Positions 26,093-36,361 of a stretch of DNA of 64,000 nucleotides are shown one piece after another (within the stretch, counting starts at the first letter, position 1; every line of letters starts with the position of its first letter). The translations under genes and the position numbers were made by a program. The notes beneath the pieces are model-generated. The model made no database searches and had not been told where the DNA came from. It saw nothing but the letters and a program-made list of their open reading frames with translations. The stretch is from Chrysomallon squamiferum (Eukaryota; Mollusca; Gastropoda; Neomphalida; Peltospiridae), in the NCBI GenBank assembly GCA_012295275.1, contig CM022672.1, forward strand, positions 3,703,443-3,767,442. Direction: 5' to 3'.

Positions 26093-28819
26093 ACACACAC
26101 ACAAACACACAAACAGACACACAGATATTACACCCATCCATCTTAATCTACTGATATCTTTGTTTCACCTCCACTGTGGCTATCAAATAGACTGACTCAG
26201 TTATACGGAGATGATAAGTATCTGATTCCTTTTTGTCCAACAAAACTTGAAAGATAAACATATATACTTCCTGGTTAAGTGGTTATAGAAGCATGGATTT
26301 TTTTTTTTTTTTTTTTTTTTTGTGAACAAATAAGTTTTTTCACAAAAATAAAAAGTGCCCTGATTAAGTGTTTAAAAGGGTGGGCTTAAGAAAACAGAAA
26401 AGAAAAATGGATTAAGTAGCATAATGAAAACATTTTAAATACAGTAAGAACATTGATAACATTATGGATGGATTTATAAAACATTATTTTTATTATTATG
26501 TGCAGACTGTTGGATCAACATTGTCTGAAGTTTGTTTTATTTAAAGACACTCTAGAAAACACTGATTTATTTTCTATCTATGTCACTTCTTTGAATATTG
26601 TTGAGGATTTCCTTGTATGAAGTCTTCAGAAGACATCTGATAATTTAGCAGTGAGGTCTCTTCTGTATACACTTTCCCGAGAAACCACGTAACATAGGTT
26701 TTTGACAAATGAATTGTGAGCACTAGCAGGAACAGGAAATTGCCAGCAGTGCAGGTTGATCCTTGCAACTCATAATGCCACCAACCAGTTTTAGGCACAA
26801 AGCTACAGCATAATATTATATAACAGAGAATAATTAAATAACAAGCATGTCCATGCATTCATAAAGTATTGGCAGGCAGGACTAACACACTAATTACCAG
26901 TGTAGTACTAATGAAAATTATTTATTCACTCAGTTGTGTATTATATCACTGTAGTCAGTAACTGCAATAAAAATTACATATGTTTCTGATGTAACTAGAT
27001 GTACATTATGAATGTACGAACAGCAATTAATTTTGTAATTTCTAACCAGCAACTGTAAAATTACAATTTTTACCTACAGGAATAATTTGAATGTTTCTCA
27101 GTATTCATTCTGGTTTGTGTATTTGTATAGATGTGGAATTTTTCATTTACAATTTGTTCTGTGTGTGTGTGTGCGTATGTATGTGGGTGTGTAAAATAAT
27201 TTTTTACATAGATCCAAAATGTCAAGGAAGACCTCTTCACTATTTGCTCCTACCCACACTTTAGAGAGATATAAAACCACCAACCCTTCTCTTCTTTTTA
27301 ACTGATACTCCAGTTGTCTTGAAGGACACACATGATTTTAATGAATGTACCTGTGTGAACAGTGCCAGTGAATTCAGTTGAGATTTAAAACACCTACACC
27401 TGTAACTGCCGAAGTGCTCTACTCTTAAATGCTACTTCAGAACTTGTGTTCTGTCTGTATTGTACATAAGGACTTTAAGATTGTTCAAGTACTAAGATAT
27501 TAACAGGAAGCTTTAGCAATTGCTTAGACTGTAAATGAAGGTTTCGTTCTAAAGAAATTTATGATGGTCTGCTGGATGTACTTAGGCATTAACTTCAAAT
27601 ATTGCAAATTGCTTAGGTTGTATCTCAAGGCTTCATATTAAAGAATGTTCAAACAGCCAGTGCTATAATTGTACTTAGATGTTTATTTCTGACTTTGGGA
27701 TAAAAAACAAATCTTGACTGTAGGCCTATCTAAGGTCTTTGTTGTAAAAAAAAAAAAAAAATTGTGTCAGTCTTTCTGTACATTGCATTTTGTGAATTAC
27801 TTGGGCTGCAATAAGATCTTCATTGTAAAGAATATTCACCCAGCCTATTATACATTCATAGATTCCTATTTGAAGATTTTGGAATTGCTTCATTTTAACA
27901 AAAAAAAAAAAGTATTAATGTGGCTTGTTTAATGTGCTTGACAGAAATATTAAGAATCAATCACAAGCTCTATGTCTTTCTTTTTAAAAAAAAGCTGCTA
28001 GAAAAATGAAGGAAGTAATTGTGTGACTTTTGGAAAATGACAGTGCAAATAAAGAGACATTCAGCTCAGTGATGTTAATTGATTTCATCTCTGACAAAAG
28101 TTAATTAACCACTGATTAGATGTGAGAAAATCGATTGAGGCTTTTGACTCAGATTTTATCAAATACTTATTTGTCATGATAATGTCAGCCGAACAAGACT
28201 TGGATGTTAATAGACTCTCATGCTGAAATGGTGATAATGTAATGACGTAGTAGAATGTTTTAATGATGAAAGTGGCTAAATTCTGATAGGAGTTTACACG
28301 AATGTTTTGATTTTATTTTACATTCTGTTGCATGAAGAGAAAAATAATTATACTGACCCGATAGTATTTGTCATTGTTTAATGTCATTTAATTTTAAGTT
28401 TTATTATTGTTTTTGTTTTTTTGTTTATTAATATATATTTTTTAATTATTTTTTGTTTTGTTGTTTTTTGTACAAACAAAAGTAACATTATTATGATGCT
28501 ATATTATTTATTTTATTCAATGTTTTGTAAGTATGATTTAAAAAAATATTTTATAATATTTTTGAAAATCAGTGAAAACACTGATGTTGATATCAGAACT
28601 TGATATTGTATTATTTTATCATACTTTTTTTTTCTGTCTATGGGAATACACCAATATGAGAACACTTACTGCTAATCTATGGGAATAGCCCACTGTAAGG
28701 TGATATTTGATTTTTTCTTTATTGTAATCTATAACCATTGTTATCTGGGTAGAAATTACCATAATTATGTTTGTCATGTAGTGATTAATATTAATTTTGC
28801 TGAAATTTATTTACACCTG

Positions 28820-28852
<33 letters not shown>

Positions 28853-29504
28853 ATGCGTGCATGCATACATACATGTTTCCAGATAGTTCACTACATGTGG
28901 CTGGATTACATTGTGACTGAATGGACATTACTTGAAATTTACTTAAGTATCTTTATGAAATAGTATACAAAATATTCTCTCTCTGTATTTAAACAGTGTT
29001 TGATATGGAAAGGGGTTAATCTTTCAGTTTGCTTTTATACTTCTGTGTATTAGAATAGAGATGCTATTTTCTGAATAACAAATATCTAGAACAAAGTCTG
29101 AAGATATCAGATGTACTAATGGTCAGGTTTTCTTTGCCTTAATTTTACAATCGTTACAATCTAGAAAAGAGGGAAAGAGATGACAGGGTTATGTCAAAAG
29201 TGAATGTATTTAACAACACCTCAAGCTATTCTAATATTAATTAACTGATGATATGTGTTGTCATATATAAATTTTCATGATAAAAATGATATTAAGAAAG
29301 GAAACCTGAGAAGCCACTCCATGGATTCTTCTTGTGGATTAGTAGCAAGGGAACTGTTATATCCACCTTCCCATAAACAGGAAACACTGTATTAAAGCAG
29401 TTTCTTTCTTTCAAATATGAACAACTTTAATTAAATTCCATAATTGTTTTTTAAGCTGATTTGTTAAGGTTATATCATTTTGTTTCGTCAGGTGGTTATA
29501 TGTA

Positions 29505-29587
<83 letters not shown>

Positions 29588-29912
29588 CAGCTGGTTAATT
29601 TATTAATAAACAGAAAATATTTTACATTCTTTCCTAAATATATCACTTTAGAAAACCTTCTATTTTTTTTTTTTTTTTCCTATGGAGAAGTCTACTTATT
29701 TTTTTAATAAATATATATATTTTATCTATGGAATTTTAGTTTCTGAAGATACTGACTTGTTTATCTCTTTGACTTAATCATTAACAGAGTGTGGAAATCG
29801 CACAATCTCCCAAATTACCGAGATCTGGGTCAGACAGGGTAAAGCAGCTGAAACTAAATATTAAATGTTATATTATCTGTAATAATAGATTGTTCTTTTA
29901 TTCTTTATCTTG

Positions 29913-30001
<89 letters not shown>

Positions 30002-31020
30002 ATACCATATTTTGATTTCTTTTTTCTTCTTCCAGATGAACTCGTAAGCACAACACCGAATATATCAGTTGAAGATGAAACTGTACAACTTAAACTTTTG
30101 TGTGGTGCTGATCTCTTGGAATCATTTGCTGTCCCAGGACTCTGGTCTAATGAAGATGTGTGTTAAATACTCTTTTATTTTACAATTACCATGATATAAA
30201 TATATGTTATTGATTTCTAAAACAGTTCATAAAGATGTATAAAACAATCACCATGTTCCATACTAGATCTACTGCAGATGTTATTTGCAGCTTATACATA
30301 CACTAATAATTTTTCATTAACCTTGAATGTCAAATATTGCATAATTATACATTTTTCCAGGATCAATGGGTTGTCACGATAAATATTCATCAGAAAATCT
30401 TGAACATGAATGTCTGCAAATATCAGTGTTTTGGGATAATTTAAAGCAAATGTAAAACAAATTTTACAAATTTAAAGGATTAATACCAATAGCTTCTCTG
30501 AAATTATTAAGTACAAAATTCATCAAACAGGATTGAGTCCTTAACCATTCACTCCTTAAGCTTCACTTGCAAAATTAAACTGTTTTAAACTGTATTTTCA
30601 CTGATGTTATGTTTGACAGATTGAAGAAATTGTGGGTTCTTATGGTTTAGTGTGTATTTCCCGTTCTGGATCTAACCCGCAGAAATTTATATATGAATCG
30701 GATGTTTTGACAAAATTTCAGGTAAGTCACGCTGTATAATATATTTTTATAATTTTGCATGTTTTTATTTATTATATATATATATTTTTAAGTATCTTAT
30801 TGTTATTGTTGTTGTTGTTATATTATCTAAATCTAGTTCCAGTTTCAGCCAGTGCTCTTGTTTCTTGGATTTATCTTCAAAAATAAAATAAAAAATAAAA
30901 ATACTGGTGAAAATGGTTGTGAGGTATTAAGCAAGCTCAGTCTTTTGAGTCTTTTCTCACACACCATACGTGAAAAGCGGCCATGTTTTTACTGACTTCT
31001 TGCCAAGTAAGATTTTTGCT

Positions 31021-31071
<51 letters not shown>

Positions 31072-31706
31072 CATAATACACAACACAAAACACATACACA
31101 CACAGGGCACATAAGAAATAACTGCAGGATAAAAAAACAAATAACTGGCTACAGTCTTAACATATCTGCTTTATCCAGCTCAGGTCGAAAGGTGATGCAG
31201 CTCAGCACAGACTCACTGCACATCAGCATTCTTGCCTTCACAGGATAAAACCGATATCTTTAGACAGTAACCAGTTATTGCCCTATTTGAATCAGTAATC
31301 ATACAAACACAAATGACAAATTAATTTCTAATAAAACGTGTTTTCTGTTACATGCTCAGTTAGCAGACTGCAGAGGGATGCAGTAGATAAAAGCAAAATC
31401 ATTTGACATATACAAATTATTAATTTTTGATGAGAGGACAAAATCCATTGATAAAGTAGTAATGCTATAAACAAGTGTAATGATACATTCTCCAAAACAA
31501 AACATGCTGAGCTTTTCATTTATTGGTTGCATAAAAAGTGTATGTGTTAACATTAATTTTTAGTTACTTTTTTAAATTACAAAATAAACTTAAGTATTTT
31601 TCTTTAATCTGTTTCATTTCACTACTGATCTGTATAATAAATAAAATGCCATGTATGTATGTATGTATGTATGTATGTCTGTCTGTCTGTGTGTATGTGT
31701 GTGTGT

Positions 31707-31766
<60 letters not shown>

Positions 31767-34700
31767 CTGTGTGTATGTGTGTGTGTGTATATGTGTGTTG
31801 TGTGTTGTGTGTGTGTGTCATATAATTCTCTGAACATCTACAATAGATGGCTTTTTTATTATTATTATTAAAGTATAGTATTTAAAAAAAAAAACAATAA
31901 AAAAAAAGCAATTAATTTTATTTGACTTTTTTTCATTGCAGTTTCTGATATTTGTAAGAAAAAAATCCATATTCTGAGAAAATAAACTGACAGCTTTACA
32001 AAATGACTTTCTGAGAAACAATGGACTGCATCTCAGTCTGGCATGAAAAAAACCTTTCTATTAATTAAATCCTCTTTAACAGGGTTCACATTTGATAGCT
32101 TTCTGCTGCGATCACAATGCACTGATATATTATTATCTATGTAAGACATTTCCTTTAGTTTTCTCTTCTTTTTTTCTTCTGAAATGTGCAACAGTTCATT
32201 TGCCAAGTATAGGCTTGATCTGATAAAACTATGTATAAATGCAGTGAGAAGAGAAAAAGTGAGTGTTGGCATATGACAGATCATCACTCATGCATTTAAA
32301 ACCTGATTTGAAAAGAATTGGAGTTAGCTCTGTGATAGAAGTAGCAACTTTTTATATTTTTTTTAGACTTGGTTCATGTATAATGCTGAATTGTAGGCTT
32401 TGGGATTCATAGGAATAAAAAAAAATTAAAAGTCAATATTGAAACTAGATAGTTGAAGTCAGCTTTCATCACTTTCCAGTTACGAAAAATGGTAGACTCT
32501 TCAGTTACTGAAGGTACAAAATTTTCATGTGAAGAGAAAAGTCGTGTGAACTTACCAAGGAAGTTGTGTTCTGGTTGTGGTGCAGATTACTGGAAGAGTT
32601 CATAACACAGTGGCTTGTTTTAAAAGTGCAGAGGACATCATCATGTGACTGAATGTTCAGGCTGTGGCAGTTTTACTTTATAAATCTGAGACACTTTCAT
32701 GTGTTTCAAATTAGCCGTTTTATGCTTTCACAAGCTGATTTGGTTATTAAATGCAGTTAATTTTGTTTTCATCATTTTTGGTCATAAAAGTTTGATATTA
32801 GAAAACATTGTATTATTTACAGTAAAAAGAAAGTACTATTTAGATGAACTAAAACTGTCTACAAGTGATTCTTGACATTGTATTTTAAACATATCATTAG
32901 AAGTTTCAAAAGAAGATTTCTGTTTTGTTTTAGGATTTTGAAAAAAAAAAAAAAACAAGCAAAAAAATCCCCCCAAAAAACAGTCTGTGATAAGGTTAAA
33001 AACAAGAATGGTAAACAACAGTTCAGTTTCAGGTTTCACAAACAGTATAGAATTTTGGGGTGTTTATGATTTTGTTTTCTACGCCATTTTCATTCTCACA
33101 GCCGCAGTCATTGTGTTTGGCAACGTCCTCATCATCATTGCAACAAGCCGCTTTAAAATGCTCCACAGTGCCAACAACATCATGGTAGCATCATTGGCAC
33201 TGAGTGACCTTCTGATCGGAGCAGTCTACTTGCCGATGAAGCTGGCTATCTCAGCAAAAGGCTCGTTTATTTTGAGTAAAAATCTCTGTCTGTTGAACAT
33301 CACCATTTCATTCTTCTGCGTTGGACTGGCCATGACTTCTCTTTCCATGTTGTCCATTGAGCGTTTTTATGCTGTTCAGTTTCCTTTCCATTATCACACA
33401 CACATGACTGTCACTCGGAGTCTGGTGTGGAGTGCAAATACTCTGTTTGCAATTCTTATCATAGTAATGCCAATATTTTGTGGAATTGATTCATGGACAG
33501 AAGAGAAAGATTGTCTCAATTTCCAAATCTTGCCATTTTACTACATCTGCGCTGTTGGTTTTGTTATGTTCGCCATTCTCTTGTGTGGGTTTCTTTCTTT
33601 CATCCGAGTCCTTGTAGCAGAAATTCATGTCCGGAGACAAAACCGGACTCAAAACGTAATGACTACTCGACATTACGATTCAGTGAAGTGCACTCTGATG
33701 CTCTTTGTTTATGTGTTTTCCATCACGTGTTGGATCCCTCAGATCATTTCTGTCATCGTCTTGGCTGTCCATCCTGAAGACAGCAACATTCTGGTAACAA
33801 CGGTGGTTTCAGTTATAGCACTGTGCAGCTCTGGAGTTAACTGTTTCATTTACGGGCTGAAAAACAGCAAGTTTAGAGAAGCTTTCAGGAAAATGTTTGG
33901 TATGAAAGTTTCACCGACTACTGATGTTTCTTCAGATTCAGGTGCAAGTGCTGTGGCTCAGGTCATCAGAACATCGAACCTGACACTGACTGTGGTGGCA
34001 TCCTCTTCTTGCTCTCTGCAAACGACCGAAAAAACTGAAAAAAACTGAAAAACGGAAACGTAAAATGTCTGACAATACTTCAAGTTCTGGTAGCACTGGG
34101 GAGATGGTGTTTGATATGATTTGAACTGTTGCACTGCCAATTTTGAAATTACCATAGATTTATTATCTCTTTTAAATACAAAGGAATAAAACTAACATAT
34201 AAGAAAGACACAACACAAAAGAAATGTGAGAAAGAAAAAAAACTAAATCACTAGAAGATCAGATGTTTTGAAAATTGAACAGGATCATTCTCCAAAATTG
34301 TAGTGATGTGTCTAATCAGTTTGTCTAAATAATATTTTTAATCAAATACCAAGGTGATACATTTTTCTACCAGTGGGACAAATGATTATAAAGCATCTCA
34401 CACTGGCCCTAAGACTAATACAGAATTTCTTGATATGTATTTATGTTCTGTTTGTTCATGTCTGAGATGCTAAGTCTGAAAGCAAATATTTATGAAACTG
34501 GTAAGTGTATTAAAACAGTGCATTAAATCAGGGGTTGTCGAATTTTTTTTTAATCTCTCTACCCCTTTGAAGATGCCATAAAAATACTGATATTAAATAT
34601 TTTTTAAATCTGTTTTTATGAAGCATTTTTCAATAGAAATGATAAAGGTGTTGTATGAACAGTATTTAAAAAAATGCACAGAGCACGTAAAAATGTAACT

Positions 34701-36077
34701 GAGCCAAATCTGATGTATTACCAGATTGAACTAAATATCATGCAAACCAAATGTAGAAAAATAATGAAAAGACTATTAAATAAATACTGTTCTTTTGTTT
34801 TGTTTTTTCACAATGTTCTAGAATCAGATTTCTGTTTTTATATTGAATTCATTGGATTAATTCATATTTTAATATTTATTGCATTAATTAATTTTGCTGT
34901 ATTTTTTATTTATTTACTTAAGTACTTACTGAATTAGTTAATTTCAGCTGGTTATTCAATGCATAGAACTGATTCTTTTTATTGTTATCATATGCATTAA
35001 TATAAATACTTTTTACATCTGAATAATTATTTGATTATTTTTGTTTTGTTGTTTTGTTTTATTTTGTTTTTAGGTGTCAACTATAATATTTTCTAATGAC
35101 AGTGTGATATAAATAATCTTCTGCTACAAAACATTGTTGTTAGAAGTTAAAAAGAATACTGATCCACCAAAGAACAAACACTGGCTGAAACAGAAAACAC
35201 CACAAAGCTTTTCCCCAGGGGAATAGTCCAAGTCATCCATCACTCACCCATTTTGTGTGCGTCTGCTTTGATGAAAAATATATTTTTGTTATAATTGTCT
35301 TACAAAAAGGAAAACAAAAGTAGACCAAAAGCAAACAGAAAGAAAAAAAATGAAGTAAATAAAAATATAAATAAATAAATAAAAAAAATAAATAAAAAAA
35401 ATAAAAATAAAAATACATAACATAAATAAATAAAAAAATTAAAATAAAAAATCTATAATAAATATAATAACAAAAAAATAAAATAATAATAATAACAGTA
35501 AGTAAAAATTACTTATTAACAAATATTTCATCAAACATTTATACAGGCATCGTGCATGTTCATAAAAACTACATTACATGGAAGAATGAATTCCTTCTGC
35601 TTTGTCAAAGACTAGTTTTTCCTAATTAACAACTAAAAATCTTTTATATACATGATATCAGAAAGAATAATACTTATTATCTTCTGTGGAACACTTGCTG
35701 GAATGGGAAATGCCATTTCTAAACTAACGAGAATTTTAATCATCTTTCAGAAACTGTTTTTCTTTATTGTCTTTCTTTGACAAGTGAGTATGTTTTGGTT
35801 TCTTTTCAGAATAACATTTTTGTCATCACAGAATGGATATATAATGATATCAGCTCAACAAAAATTAGGTAAGTGTTTGATATTAAATATCTGTGTTGTG
35901 TTAATAGAAACTTAGAAAAGGTAGCATGAGGCTTGCAGAGTATTATGTTACATATTTGTTAAAATTTAATTTTAACTTGGTTTTATTTATTGTTTTAGTT
36001 TGTAAGAAATTTGAAGAAAAAAAATGTTTTTGTTAAAACAAAAATATATATCATGTAGAATAATGTTGTTGTTGTTG

Positions 36078-36127
<50 letters not shown>

Positions 36128-36319
36128 TCTGCAGGAGAGCTTTGAGAAGAAGAGAAAGTGTAAAGTATTTGGTTCAAGATTCTGTAATAGATTACATACG
36201 CAAACATCAACTGTATGGAGTCACAGACAAGTAAGACAACTCTTATTATCTTGTTAGAGTTGTCTCTCTTCTTTTTTGCATTAGAATTGTCTCCCTGCAT
36301 GATTAGAAGCTACATTTAC

Positions 36320-36361
<42 letters not shown>

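Larger units (their letters stand above)
20984..30035 (+). other. NMNAT intron 4 (about 9.1 kb)
   Basis: Contains a T-rich block (21070-21185), a 200-base purine tract (21350-21549), degenerate minisatellites, a Tigger-like element (23128-23452), SINE-like copies, GT (29511-29586) and CT (29914-29997) arrays, and the possible cassette exon. Confidence 0.7.

Noticed and set aside
32489-32606. Short ATG frame with SGCGADYW resembling half a zinc ribbon
   Set aside because: Only one CxxC, under 40 codons, no conserved context; probably chance.
32987-33007. Seven extra codons upstream of the nested receptor
   Set aside because: They begin at GTG; the first ATG is at 33008.
34525-34560. CAGGGGTTGTCGAATTTTTT as a hAT element end
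   Set aside because: No opposite end or target duplication found in the following 1 kb.
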